From NCBI GenBank assembly GCA_028571685.1, contig CM053142.1, positions 125,108,796 to 125,172,795 of the forward strand: a stretch of DNA of 64,000 nucleotides, read 5' to 3'. The first letter of the stretch is position 1; each line of letters opens with the position of its first letter. The notes beneath the pieces were generated by a model that searched no databases, had not been told where the DNA came from, and saw nothing but the letters and a program-made list of their open reading frames with translations. Positions 22,145 through 34,264 of the stretch are shown here, piece after piece. The position numbers were made by a program, and so were the translations under genes. Origin of the DNA: Heterohyrax brucei (taxonomy: Eukaryota > Chordata > Mammalia > Hyracoidea > Procaviidae).

Positions 22145-22338
22145 AATCACTGCCAACCAGTCCATTCTGACTCATAGTGACCCCATCAGACAGAGTAGAA
22201 CTGCCCGTAAGGTTTCCAAAGCTGTAATCTTTATGGAAGCCGACTGACAGATCTTTCTTCTGTGGAGCGGCTGGTGGGTTTGTACTGCTGACCTTTTGGT
22301 TAGCAGCTGAGGGCTTAACCAATGAGCCACTAGAGTTC
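22145..22338 (-). mobile_element. AfroSINE, long type
   Basis: 'cactgccaaccagtccattctgactcatagtgacccc' is the reversed tail; 'ttttggttagcagctgagggcttaaccaatgagccactagag' is the reversed head. Confidence 0.9.
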
Positions 22339-22394
22339 TTTATTAAAGAAGTGCTTTATCCTGAGAAATCAAATAGGTGATGGTTTAATTAAAA

Positions 22395-25300
22395 AAAATT
22401 CAGTTGCGCTTTATTTTTTTCCTTGGAGAATGAAGGTTTATTCAAACAGATATAAACAAGGAGACAGTACACAACAGGTGAGAGGACACCCTTTGATCAC
22501 TACACTCACGGGACCAACCTGGGGGAGAAGAGGAATCCAAAATGATCAGAAGGGTGATGAGCTCACTGACTGGTCTTAGCTGCCACAGGAAAAGCCTAGG
22601 GAAGGAAGGTGTGGAAGCTGCTAGTGAACTTCAGAGATCTGCTCCAAGAACCTGAAATGCCAGGTACCATAGCAATGGAGGGAGTAGCTGGTTTCTGGAA
22701 GGGGGAATCAGGAAGCACTGGAGGATGTCAAGGGGCAAACCTTAAGATCCAGTCTTCACTGGCTGACTTCAAATGCCCTCTCTTCTCTGAAGCCTCCTGA
22801 ATCAGGTTTAGCAGACCCTGGGGGCAAATTTGGACCATCCTCCCTAGTTGATTGCCCTAGATGAAGAAGGCAAAGTAGCCCCTCAGGAGTGCACTGCTGC
22901 CCCTCGCAGAAGGTGAGGTGTATGGACAAGAGCAGCAATAGTGCCATTTCTAGCCAAGTAGTAGACTGGGGTCCCTGCAATGATGTTTCGGCAAGGCCTC
23001 TCATAGGACCTGGATGAGGCACGGTAGCAGCCTGCAGGTAGGCTCCAGCCCCCAGTGGGTTGACACTGAAGCAGCAGGAAGTGACACTGGAGGCACCAAG
23101 GGAAGTGCTTGAGTTCAGCGATGAGCCTTAGGAGAGAAACAGAGACGGGACTGGACAACGGTGGCCCAACGCAGGAAGGGTCTGCTGAGCAGTACAGTCT
23201 GGTCTTCACCCCCAGCACAAGGAGTCTTCTCCCTGCCATGCTTCTCTGTCACCGAAAAGAGCTCTTACTGCTCCAGAGGCAGCAGGTTTCCTAGTCTGGG
23301 CAGCTCTTCAAAGTCTTTGGTTAAAAACATTTAAAATGTAATTCTTTTGCAATTGTTCCTACCTGTATTTCTCTCAGAGAAGTCCATCAGCTCAGGGTCT
23401 ATCATCCCAGAAGCTGAGGGGAGCAGTGGCAACACTATTGTGAGACTGGGCAGCGTCAGAAGGTAGGGACTCTGGTGTATTCTGTCTGTCTGAACACAAA
23501 AACACACAAAGTTCTAACAGCTTTTAAGAATGCTGTGAGCATCTGTAATGAATGAGGGAGAAATGAGAAGCGCAGAGTGGAGATCTGGGCTCCATCAAGA
23601 CAGGATTCCAAAAACACTAGTTGAAAGACGCTACAGTAGTGGAGTCCTCCAACCCTAGTAGAAAGTAGTGCTTAAAGAGCCAGCCCAAGGATGCAGAGTT
23701 GGAAGCCTTCTTACGATTCTCTGGAATTCTGAGCTCTGGCCACTACCTGAAAAATAGGCCGTTTCATGAGAGAAAACGTTCACTTCATTCCTTTGCCTTC
23801 CTTTCTTCAATCTTAGAAATGAATTAACAACTGGGAAAAGATACAGGTGTAACCCAAAAGCAGCAAAAAGAATTTTCTCAGTGCCGTTAGTCACTTAGTG
23901 ACTACAAAAATAACTTCAGGTGCCCCATCACTTTGTAGGCCCAAACTTGCCCAAGCCAGAAATATACAGAATCCAACAAGATTTACATGAGGAAGACACA
24001 TAAATGGTAGCTTTAGTTAAAACAACAACAACAACGACAAATCACTGCCATTTAAGCATTTTTAAACTATAGAGACAGCAGAATCACGAGTTCTCGGTGG
24101 TGGGGGGGAGGGGAGGCTGCAGTGACAACAGCAGCTTATTTATGAAAGTCTCCCACTGCACTTAAACCTATCAAACAAGGCTATCCCAGTCTACCATAAA
24201 CCAGATCAACAGGACTCTGAATATGTCTTCTCTCTCTTAAAGGCCACTGACAAGAAAGCACCTATGGCTTTCTTGCCTTGACTGAGGCCCACAGACACGA
24301 GAACAAGAGCTATCTACCCAACCGAACCCTTGCACAAAGTTACTAGGCTTGCAGCTATTTTAGATTGAATAAGCCCTTCCTGTGGTTGGAAGCAACCACA
24401 AGAAACTCAGTAGTAGCATTTTGTCTTTTAGGTTTTATATCCTACCCTGTATATCCTATACCTCTGCCCTCAGGTCCTTACTCCCAGGATGCACAAGGGG
24501 AAAGTCTGGGGCAGGAAGCCTTGGGACTCTCAGTTCTGGGGTCAGTGGGAGAGGGACAGCTGGGCTCAAGCTCTATTCGCGACAACTCATGCTATGGCTG
24601 CTTCTCCCTCTGCCACCTCCCTGCAGCGCACCTCTCACTCCTGACATCTGTTTCTCCATTCTCCATCACTTGGCTTTCTGTCCTGATTGTCTGGTGGAGA
24701 GGTAGCTGGCCTAGCAAGAGAGCGGAATTCTCCTTTCAGTGGGTAAGGAAGTGCCTGGCAGGAGGCAGGTGCAGGAGCTCATTCCCTAAAAGATGGGCAG
24801 AGGCTTTGTATCCATCTGTCTCTACATGCACAGTCAGGTCTTACAGGAGACTGAGTTGAAAAGCAGGGTGTAGGCTGTTTTTTGTTTTTTTTTCCCTTAA
24901 GGATTCCCGACCTTGAGATTGGATTTACTGCCCCTTCCTAGCCTAGCCCCCTGTTGTCCTTCCACAAGAAGGAAAATTATTTCTGACAGCGTGGGTTCCC
25001 TGGAAAAGGGCCCAAACAAGTCAGGGCAGGTTGCTTTGGACAGTCACGGGGAGCTTTGCCCTTCCCCACCCCCGTACAGCACACACACACAGCCCTGACC
25101 TCCGTCCAGGCTGCGTATGTGTGCACAGGTGACTCAGGCACACGCAGCCACGAAAGTCTCAGTGACAGGTCTTGCTAGATGCAGGGGTACCAGAGGTCAA
25201 AGCCTGGGGAGAACTCAAGGACCCCAGTTCTGTCTCCCCCAACTAACTGCATGTGTGTCAAAAGGCACTGTGTGTCCAGGGTGGGGTGGGGAATTAACTA

Positions 25301-26087
25301 AGTCCTGCAGTGCAGAAGGCAGGGACCACCCCGTCTGTATCAAGGTGTCTCAGTCCAGGCACAAGTGACACGGTGGGCCAGCCGTTCCCTGTTGTGGGGG
25401 CCTGTCTTGTGCACTGTAGGGTGTTGAGCAGCATCCCTGGTCTCTACTTACTAGATGCTAGTAGCATACCCCAGGCATAACAATAAAAAATGTCTCCAGA
25501 TATTGCCAAATGTCCCTTGAGGGACAACATCACCTCTGGCTGGAAATCACTGGTCTCTAGGTGAAGAGCTGACCACCCACAGTGGGGAGGGTGCTAATGG
25601 ATTCAGCAAAGTTAGAGCTGCCCGGGCTCTGGGCTGGGTGCAGCGATGTGTAATGGGGAAAAGAGTGGCCACGGGACCCAGGGCAGAGAGAGATATCCTC
25701 TAGCAGTCAGGAAAGCAGATATTCCTGAAGAGCTGCAGCTGTGAAGGACACTTCCTCAGTTGTGCTGGTGCTAGTAGCGAGCAGAGTGTTAACCAGAAGT
25801 CACTAAGCCCGTTCTTCTGAAACTCGCCAGGGAAGACCTACTCTACATCCAAATTTGACTCAATGGTGGCTGGCTTCCAGGGGCTGTGGAACTGTCTCTT
25901 TCAGGAGTCTAGGTCACGTCTCTGCTTCCTAAGGCCGATGTCTGGCCTTCTCTCCCAGGAGGTGGCCGGCAGGAGGAGGGAAAGCCACTCCCACTGCCTG
26001 TTTAGTGTTCTGCTTTGCTCCTTGCCCAGCCCTCAAAATATTCCACACAAAATTTAATTCAGAAAAGAAATCCACAAAATTTAACAT
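22395..26087 (-). pseudogene. Probable 3' UTR of the RBMS2 retrocopy
   Basis: This stretch has no AfroSINE and is more GC-rich than its surroundings. On the minus strand it runs directly on from the end of the RBMS2-like frame. It ends near a poly(A) signal (AATAAA read at 22437-22442) and an A-rich run (22411-22421, T on the plus strand). That fits one long reverse-transcribed 3' UTR, but I cannot confirm it from sequence alone. The clean end of the copied mRNA could lie nearer 26000. ORFs here (up to 164 codons at 24365-24859) show no motif. Confidence 0.45.
25391..25556 (-). mobile_element. MER5A-like hAT-Charlie element
   Basis: 'gtgttgagcagcatccctggtctctactta', 'aaaaaatgtctccagatattgccaaatgtccc' and 'ggctggaaatcactgg' follow the MER5A layout in reverse. 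It lies within the supposed RBMS2 3' UTR, so it may have been part of the copied mRNA. Confidence 0.7.
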
Positions 26088-27305
26088 TTAAAAAAGGCAA
26101 AGTAGACAGGCGCCACTGTTGAGCTGGAAAGAATAGATCCCATGGCCTGAAGGAGTATCCATTGTCCCTTGAGTCTGCTGGCCACTGCTCTCCTCAACAG
26201 AATCACTGGATGAAGTCACAGGGGTGTGCTGAAAAATGTAAGCTCCTTGCACAGCTGCAGCTATTGGCATATACATACCTGGGCTGCTAAGGGAGAGGTG
26301 ACCGAGTTGCTGGGTAAGAGGTCCCATCAAGGAGGCAGGCTGGAGAGAAAGGGGGTGATTCCTCCCTGGTGTCAGAACTGAAACTGAAGGCTACATGAGG
26401 TATGATTGGTGGTGCATCCAAGATGCGTTAGGTACTTGTAGAGATGTCTGAGTCACTATTTGGTGAGACGGAAGATATGGAGACAGCGCAGACTGAGCAA
26501 GCATCCGGCTGGGAATGATGCTATAACAGGCTCAGTAAGACCCGTTCTGAAGAGCTGTGGTAGGGTCATAGGTCAAGGCCATGTCACCCATGTCTCCAGT
26601 CCTTGGCCAGACCTGTCCAATCTGCACAAATTTTCCTTGGTTCTGCCATTTCTTCAGCCCACCATCAGCAAATTTACAAAGCAAGGGATTAGATGGGGCT
26701 GGTACCCATTAGTTTCCATTAAAGTGGGTGATGATGGCTTCACACTTCTCTGTGAACTCTGTCCTTGCAAAGCTCACCCTCGTGCTCATTCCACTGGTAC
26801 CTCAAAAGATTCAGGTGGAGACAACATTCCCAGAGGGCTTCAGCCTCCCCTCCAATTCTTGCTTATCCATGGACAGTGGGAGGTCTGAGATGTATAAATT
26901 TGCAGGGTTCTGCTCCTGTTGCTTTGCTATCTGGGCTTGTACACCGTTAGCTTTCAGCACTGTTACACCTTTCTTTGCTGCTAAAGGACTGTCAAAGTCC
27001 ACAAAGCCATAGATTTTGCGTTTGTTTGTGGTCTTGTCCAGTATTGCCTTTGTGGAGACAATCTTGCCATATGGCTGACATAGCTTAACGAGGTCCTGGT
27101 CAGTAGTGCCTGGCTGCAGTCCCTGGATGTACAGGTTGGTTTTGCTCAGCTGGTCACTTCCACTGCTCCCACTGCTGCGGCTAGGGTTACTGTTGCTTGG
27201 ACTGGGCCATACCATCTGCTGAGCCAGTGACACATACGGCTTCTTGTTGTTCTTGTTATAGCCAAAAGTCAGCATCCCAGGCCTGGGAGTCACTGATAGC
27301 AACAT
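26088..27305 (-). pseudogene. RBMS2: RBMS2 processed pseudogene (coding part)
   Basis: RBMS2 is a single-stranded nucleic-acid-binding protein with two RRM domains. From 27305 leftward the frame starts [10 protein letters not shown] and shows RRM1 with RNP2 LYIQGL (residues 58-63) and RNP1 YGFVDF (99-104), then RRM2 starting LYISDL (137-142). The copy has no introns. It stays in one frame to the C-terminus (a segment with QQLGHLSLSS, then SFQLN near 26110) but is broken by nonsense codons: TGA at 26811-26813 and 26802-26804, TAA at 26709-26711, and more downstream. A short piece is missing after the TAA. The normal stop is altered. The related RBMS1 and RBMS3 start differently, so RBMS2 is the best match. 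Confidence 0.88.
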
Positions 27306-27490
27306 TTTCTCTTAATATTTGGGAGCTGAGAGAGAGGAGAGAGAGGAAAAGGAAGGGGCAAGAGAAAAAGAGGGAGAGCAGTGAAGGAGAGGGAGGGGGA
27401 GGAAAGGGGTGGACAATGAATAAGGAAAACCTAAGAAGGTGAAAGTTCACAGAGCAAATGAGTTTCTCATTAAACAGAAAATACACAAAT
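27306..27490 (-). pseudogene. Probable 5' UTR of the RBMS2 retrocopy
   Basis: A pyrimidine-rich (minus-strand) run directly before the start codon suits a 5' UTR. The true 5' edge is unclear; no matching target-site duplication was found. Confidence 0.35.
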
Positions 27491-27584
27491 CGTTATCTGA
27501 CGTTGCTTACCAATTCTGTGATGTGTCAATGTTCTCCTGTTCTCTGCATCACTATTGGGTAGACAACAAATGTTTCGGTTTTTA

Positions 27585-27985
27585 CATTTTTACATTTTGA
27601 GTCAATTCCAACTCAGAGACCCCATAGACAACAAATGAAACACTGCTCAGTCCTGTACCACCCTAACAGGGAGGGTGCCCATTGTTGCAGTCACTGTATC
27701 AGACCACCTTGTTTAGAGACTTTCCCTTTTTCACGGACCCTTTACTTAACAAAGCATGATGTCCTTCTTCAGGAACTAGTCCCCGCTGACAACATGTCCA
27801 CAGTGAGATGAAATCTCAGCACACTCACTGCTAAGGAGTATTCCAGCAATGCTTCTTTTAAGGCAGATTTGTTTGTCCTTCTGGCAGTCCAGGGTATATT
27901 CAATATTATCTGCCAATACCATAATTCAAAGGCTTCAGTCCTTCTTAGGTTTTCCTTATTTATTGTCCAGCTTTAGAATGTATTA
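27585..27985 (-). mobile_element. RTE/BovB-type LINE 3' end
   Basis: 'gagtcaattccaactcagagacccc', 'caaagcatgatgtccttcttcagg' and 'ataattcaaaggcttcagtcc' match the other minus-strand RTE copies in order. Non-coding decay. Confidence 0.8.
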
Positions 27986-28142
27986 AAAAAACAAAATGAA
28001 ACACTGTCTATGAGTCAATTCAGACTCATACCAAATCCTAAAGGACAGAGTAGAACTGCCCTGTAGAGTTTCCAAGGAATACCTGGTGGATTTGAACTGC
28101 TGACCTTTTGGTTAGAAGCTGTACCTCTTAATCATTATTGCA
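27986..28142 (-). mobile_element. AfroSINE
   Basis: 'atgagtcaattcagactcatacc' (reversed tail) to 'ttttggttagaagctgtacc' (reversed head), next to the RTE piece. Confidence 0.85.
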
Positions 28143-28990
28143 TTTCCAATAGTACCCATCTTCAAATCCACCCTGATCAGTCAATCAATCCCACATTTCT
28201 GTCCTTGAGGGTCTACTTGCTGCAACTATTTCTGGCAGGTGGGCTAGTCAGCAGGGTTTAGTGCAGGAAATAGTAATAACACTAGGTACTTTAAGCAGAG
28301 GGAGATTTAACACAGGGACTAAGGGGTCTACAAAACGCTTGGATGGGCTGAGGGAATATAAATCAAGAGCCTGTCCCTGGAACTGCCGAGTTTAAAGAGC
28401 ATTCATGGATTAGGAAAGTAGAATCTTCAGTCTAATGCTGCCACTAACATACTCGTTTTCCAAAATCCCTGTAGGTGATGATTAGACATCAGAACAATGT
28501 GTCTGACCATCACTACTGACTTTTGATACCCTCATCTCTGTGACTTTGGTAATCAAGAGCCAACAACAGAGAGATGGTCCTGCTCTCATTTCTGTCTTCT
28601 AAATTTCATGCAATTGCATCTAACTGGTAAAATCTAATTTGTATGTAGAACTCTAGCTGCCCATTATTCCGGAAAATATGCTTCATGGTTTTTTAAAATT
28701 TTTTTGCTGGCTACTGAAGTTCAGAGAAACCCACTAGAGACCCTCAGATGGCTGCTGATCACAGTAGTCCAAAAAATCTGTGGTAGGCATGTAAGATAAA
28801 GTTCTGCATAGATTTCAGAAGGTAAGCCAACCTCAAAAACTCATTTATTGTCCCAGACAAAGAACTACTGCTCTAGAACAATACTGGAAAGTATAAAGTA
28901 CTTTATACTTGAATAAAATACATTGCTTAATCTTATCCATTCATTTATTCAATCCATGTTGACTGATCTGTAAAGAGGCAGGTAGATCTT
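28143..28990. other. No confidently recognised feature
   Basis: Probably old decayed repeats ('ggtgggctagtcagcagggtttagtgcagg'); no coding potential. Confidence 0.4.
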
Positions 28991-29185
28991 AGGAGTCCCT
29001 AAGTGGAAAAAACAGTTAAGCACTGGGCCACTAACTAAAAGGTTGGCAGTTTGAATCCACCAGAAGCACCTTGGAACAAAAGCCTGGCAATCTATTTGTG
29101 AAAGATCACCACCACTGATAACCCTATGAAGGACAGTTATATTATAAAACTGAAATGTGGATTTATCTTGAGTTGGAATTCAGCA
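28991..29185 (+). mobile_element. AfroSINE, long type
   Basis: Head TAGGAGTCCCTAAGTGGAAA, 'aaaaggttggcagtttgaatccacc', 'gcctggcaatctatttgtg'. Confidence 0.8.
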
Positions 29186-30054
29186 CAAATGTAACATTTG
29201 TTACTAAAATCTGGAGGAAGCTAAGAGTACCCTCAAAGCAGCTTTACAAAAACCTTATTCAATGGCTAAAGAATTTTTAGTATTATATTTTTATTACTAT
29301 ATTTGAAAGTCGGTTTCCAATTATTGCTCTCCCTTCCTATTATATATTTGTAGATTAAATTTTGACTATTTTAACTGATTTAACTCACTACTTTGATATC
29401 AATATTTTAGTTTACCCACAGTCTCATCACAGTATAATTCAGGTACTTGGCAAATATTTTAAAGCATGCATTACTGTGTTCCAGGCACTTTGCTAAAAAT
29501 AAGGTGAGATTTCTACTCTCTTGAAGCTTGCAGTCTAATAAAAAATAGATATGTAGTTACTCAGTAATTAATTCATTACAATCTTTGATGAGTTGTTTGA
29601 AGGAAAATTACAGGGTGCTGCTGAACAGTCTGTTGGCCAACTTGGCCAATTTGGCCTGGTCCTTCTCTAAGGAAGTGACATTTACAACTGGGACTTGTTG
29701 AATGAACTGCCATTGGCCACATGAAAAGGAGTATGGAGAGCACTGTAGGCAGAGAACACCTCGTGTATTAAGAACTCAGAGGCAACAAAACCATGGAGTG
29801 TTTGAAGAACTGAAAGGAATTGGGTAGTTGGGAAAGGCAGTCTGAATATTTTGGTGTATGCTGTAAAGTACAGATCAAAGACATGTTGAAATATCAAGTG
29901 GATGTGACATGTAGGTTACTATGAGACATCATTGACGTCTTCTGATGGACCCTATAGGTAAACTTAGGGAAAACAAGAATTGGGAAACTATGAATTTTCA
30001 ATTGAGAACAGATATGAAAAATTAGAGATCCTCATGGACAGCTGTGAATGCAGT
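29186..30054. other. No recognised gene; old repeat remnants
   Basis: 29470-29620 ('tgtgttccaggcactttgctaaaaat') looks like an old L2/MIR-type fragment. ORF 29682-29897 on the minus strand has no motif. Confidence 0.4.
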
Positions 30055-30982
30055 CCCTCATCTTTTTTTTTTTTTTATTTAACATAACTGAGTAAAAATG
30101 TATATTCACATATAAATTTATATGCTCCCCTATATGCAGCTTCCATTGCTCTCTCTGTCCGGTGACCGCACACTATTCCTCTCTGCTCCATACATGTCTC
30201 ATCGTCTCAACAGTCTCCTTTCCCCTCCTCTCCGTCCACTCCCCTTCCTCCAGCCAGAGGTCAGCAAGATGATATCCTATAGATGTATAGAACCATAAAG
30301 TGCTTCCAACATATGGTTACTCTGCATTGCCAAGTCCATTCCATTCCTGTCCAAAGAGTGGACCTTTGTTATACTTTATGGGAACGGGCAGCATCAGGGC
30401 CGGGGGCCATGCTCTCAGAGGAACCCCAAAACCGCTGGACCATCAATTGAGGTCTTTTAGTGGAGATCTCATGATGCACCTCTTTTTATTCTTGTGTTGC
30501 CAGTGAGGCTCCTCTCTGTGAGCTCCGTCATGGCTATCACTGGTGGTGGCCAGTCACCATCCGGTTCTTCCGGTCCCGGGTCGATGTAGGCACCCACTCT
30601 TGTGGGTCTCTCTGTCTTCTCGGTTGTCTTTACCGCATGCCATTTTGGCCCTCGGTGAGCATCCGTTCCTGCTGAGTTGGGACCATTTGCTGTGTCCTCG
30701 GATGGCAGCTTGGCAGCTTTTAAGACCCCAGACGCCACTCACCAATGTGGGGTGCAGAGAGCTCTCTTAGCAAAATGCTAGTTGTGCCAATTGGCCTGGA
30801 ATTCGCCGGAGACCATGGTCCCCCACCCCCCGCCCCAGCTACTATATCCTTGCAGTATTGAGTTAAGATGGAAGGAGTACTCAAGTTATGCTGAAGTCCA
30901 CTTAATGTTGTTCTTGTTCCTAATGTGTGCTGTCACCGCTTTCTCCCAACTAGATTTCTAGTAACTACGTAAACTAAACCTT

Positions 30983-31018
30983 CCCCCCCTTGCCCTCCCT
31001 CCCTCCCTCCCCTCCCTT
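30983..31018 (-). repeat. G-rich polypurine tract in the L1 3' UTR
   Basis: On the minus strand several GGG and GGGG runs follow each other within 36 bases. Such tracts are conserved in mammalian L1 3' UTRs and can form G-quadruplexes; that last point is family knowledge, not seen here. Confidence 0.8.
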
Positions 31019-31068
31019 GCAGCTGTCAAAGAGTCTTTTCTTCTATACACAAGTCTGTTTTTGAGATC

Positions 31069-34000
31069 TTATCGTAGAGGTCTCATACAGTATTTGTCCT
31101 TTTGTCGCTGACTACTCTCACTCAACATAATGTCTTCCAGTTGAAACCAGGTTAGGAGATGTTTCCTGGAATCATCGTTATTCTTTATCATTGCGTAGTG
31201 CTCCATTGAGTATATGTACCACAGTTTGCCTATCCATTCTTCTATTGTTGGGCATCTAGGTTGATTCCACCTTTTTGCTATTGTGGACTGTGCCGCGATA
31301 AACATTCTGGTGCATGTGTCCGTTGGTGTGAAAGGCCTTGAATCTGTAGGATATATTCCAAGTAGTGGAATTACTGGGTCAAATGGTATATCAATATCCA
31401 TTTTTTTAAGGAAGCGCCAGATTGCCTTCCAAAGAGGCTGGACCATTTTGCAACCCCACCAACAGTGTAGGAGGGTTCCACTTTCTCTACAGCCTCTCCA
31501 GCATTTGTTGTTTTGTGTTTTCTGGATCATGGCCAATCTTGTTGGGGTGAGATGGTATCTCATTGTTCTCTTGATCTGAATTTCTTTAATAGCTAAAGAT
31601 TGTGAACACGTCCGCATGTGTTTTTTCGCTGCCTGGATCTCCTCTTTAGTGAAGTATCTGTCCATCTCCTTTGCCCATCGCTTAATTGGATGGTTTATTT
31701 TCTTCTTATTGATATTTTGTAGTATCTTATAGATTATGGAGATCAGGCGTCGATCTGACATAGAGTTGCCAAATATTTTTTCCCACTCTGTGGGTGTTCT
31801 TTTAATTCTATTAATAAAGTCTTTGGATGAGCAAAAGTGTTTGATTCTTAATAGTTCCCATTTATCTACTTTCTCTTCTGTTGATTGAGGTTTCTTTGAC
31901 AGATTTTGGAGTCTGTCCTCATTGTGTATTAAAACTTCCATTGTTGTTCCTACCTTTTCTTGGATGAGCATTATTGTTTTAGGTTTGGTATTTAGGTCTT
32001 TTATCCAGTTGGAGTTGGTTTTTGTATAAGGTGTAAGATATGGATCTTGATTCAGTTTATTGCAGATGGATAACCAATTTTGCCAGCACCATTTGTTGGA
32101 GATGCTGTTTTTACCCCAATTTAATGTCTTAGGGCCTTTGTCGAATATCAACTGTTCATAGGCAGATGGTGTCATCTCTGGGGTCTCAATTCTGTTCCAT
32201 TGATCAGTCTACCTGTTCTTGTACCAGTACCAGGCTGTTTTGACCACTGTGGCAGTGTAGTATGTTCTAAGGTCGGGTAATGAGAGGCCTCCCAGTGTGT
32301 TCTTCTTCTTTAGTAGTACCTTACTTATCCGGGGCTTCTTTCCTTTCCAAACAAAATTGGTGATTTGTTTCTCCATCTCATTAAAAAATGATGCTGGAAC
32401 TTGTATTGGGATTGCATTATATAAATAAATTGCTTTGGGTAAAATAGACATTTTCACAATGTTAAGTCTTCCTATCCATGAGCAGGGTAGGTTTTTCCAT
32501 TTATCTAAGTCTCTCTTAGTTTCTTGTAGTAAGGGCTTGTAGTTCTCTTTGTAAAGGTCTGTTGTTTCTCTGGTTAGATTAATTCCTAGGTACTTTATCT
32601 TCTTAGGGGCTATCACAAATGGTATAGATTTGATAATTTCCTCCTTAACAGTCTCGTTGTTGGTATAAAGGAATCCTACTGATTTACTTATGTTTATCTT
32701 GTATCCTGAGACTTTGCTGAACTCTTCTATCAGTTTGAGTAACTTACTTATAGATTCCTTGGGTTTCTCTGCATATACAATCATATCATCTGCGAACAGG
32801 GAGATTTTAACTTCCTCTTTGCCGATGCAGATGCCCTTTATTTGTTCGTCTTGTCTAATTGCTCTGGCTAGAACTTCTAGCAGAATGTTGAATAGGAGAG
32901 GTGACAGTGGGCATCCTTGTCTAGTTCCTGATCTCAGGGGAAAGTCTTTCAGTCTCTCTCCATTCAGGATGATGTGGGCAATTGGCTTTGTATAAATGGC
33001 CCTTATTGTGTTGAGGAATTTGCCGTCTATGCCCATTTTGCTAAGAGTTTTTAGCATGAATGGGTGTTGGACTTTATCAAATGCCTTTTCGGCATCAATG
33101 GACAAAATCAGGTGATCTTTGTCTTTTGTGTTATTTATGTGGTTAATCACATTAATTGTTTTCCTGATGCTGAACCAGCCTTGCATCCCTGGTATGAATC
33201 CCACTTGGTCATGATGGATTATTTTCTTGATATGTTGTTGTATTCTGTTGGCAAGAATTTTGTTGAAGATTTTTGCATCTAAGTTCATGAGTGATATCGG
33301 TCTGTAGTTCTCTGTCTTTGTTGGATCTTTCCTGGGCTTAGGTATCAGGGTTATGCTGGCTTCATAGAATGAGTTTGGGAGTACTTCATCCCTTTCTATA
33401 CTGTGAAATAGTTTCAATAGTATTGGGGATAACTCTTCTCTAAATGCTTTGTAGAATTCTGCCGTGAAGCCATCTGGGCCCGGACTTTTTTGGGTTGGCA
33501 GTGTTTTGATGACATTTTCAATCTCTTCCTTTGTGATGGGTTTATTAAGTTGTTCTGCTTCACGTTGTGATAATTTGGGTAGGTGGTATGAGTCAAGGAA
33601 TTGGTCCATTTCCCCTAGGTTTTCAAATTTGTTAGAGTACAGTCTTTCATAGTATTCTGTTATGATGTTTTTGATTTCTGTTGCATCTGTGGTGACAACT
33701 CCCTTCTCATTTCTAATTTGGGTTATTTGTTTCCCTTCCTGCTTTTCTTTAGTAAGTTTAGCCAATGGTTTATCGATTTTGTTGATCTTTTCGAAAAACC
33801 AGCTTTTGGTCTTTTCAATTTTTTCAACTGTTTTTCTATTCTCTAGTTCGTTTAGCTCTGCTCTAATCTTTATGATCTCCTTTCTTCCGGTGCCCGAGGG
33901 GTTCATCTGTTGTTCTCTTTCTACTTGTTCAAGCTGTAGAGTTAGTTCCTTGATTTGGTTTCTTTCTTCCTTCCCGATGTGTGCATTTATGGAGATAAGC

Positions 34001-34254
34001 AGACCTCTGAGCACTGCTTTGGCTGTATCCCATAGGTTCTGGTAGGAAGTGTTTTCGTTCTCATTGGAATCCATGAATTTCTTTAATTGATCCCTGATTT
34101 CCTCTATAACCCATGTTTTTTTGAGCAAGATGTTGTTCAGTTTCCAACAGTTCCACTTTCTATCTCTGTTTTTTCTGCTATTGATTTCAACTTTGATGGC
34201 TTTATGATCTGAGAAGATGCTTTGCAATAATTCAATGGTATGGATTTTGTTGAA
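31069..34254 (-). pseudogene. L1 ORF2: endonuclease end, reverse transcriptase, Cys-rich C-terminus
   Basis: ORF2 encodes the endonuclease/reverse transcriptase that copies L1 RNA at the cut target. The frame is open from the truncation point to the natural stop at 31069-31071 except for one TAG at 32209-32211, probably from CAG. It keeps the end of the endonuclease with the catalytic SDH (34210-34202), the Z region ([16 protein letters not shown]), RT blocks with DAEKAFDKV, the catalytic FADD (about 32796-32785), [11 protein letters not shown], and the C-terminal C-rich motif CWRGC...LLHCWWGC (about 31503-31450). The endonuclease N-terminus and ORF1 are missing, so it cannot act autonomously. 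Antisense ORFs at 31283, 32690 and 33662 are shadows. Confidence 0.95.
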
Positions 34255-34264
34255 CCCTCATCTT

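Larger units (their letters stand above)
30055..34254 (-). mobile_element. Young L1 LINE, 5'-truncated, about 4.2 kb
   Basis: Minus-strand L1 running from 34254 (truncated in the endonuclease domain) to a poly(A) tail at about 30062-30076. Exact CCCTCATCTT copies at 30055-30064 and 34255-34264 are target-site duplications. On the minus strand the site reads TT then AAACAAGATGAGGG, matching L1 endonuclease preference. The 3' UTR spans about 30077-31068 and contains the G-rich polypurine tract typical of L1 (30983-31018, C/T-rich on the plus strand). Only one stop breaks ORF2, so the insertion is fairly young. Confidence 0.95.

Noticed and set aside
24365-24859. 164-codon plus-strand ORF
   Set aside because: Antisense to the probable RBMS2 3' UTR, no start context or motif.
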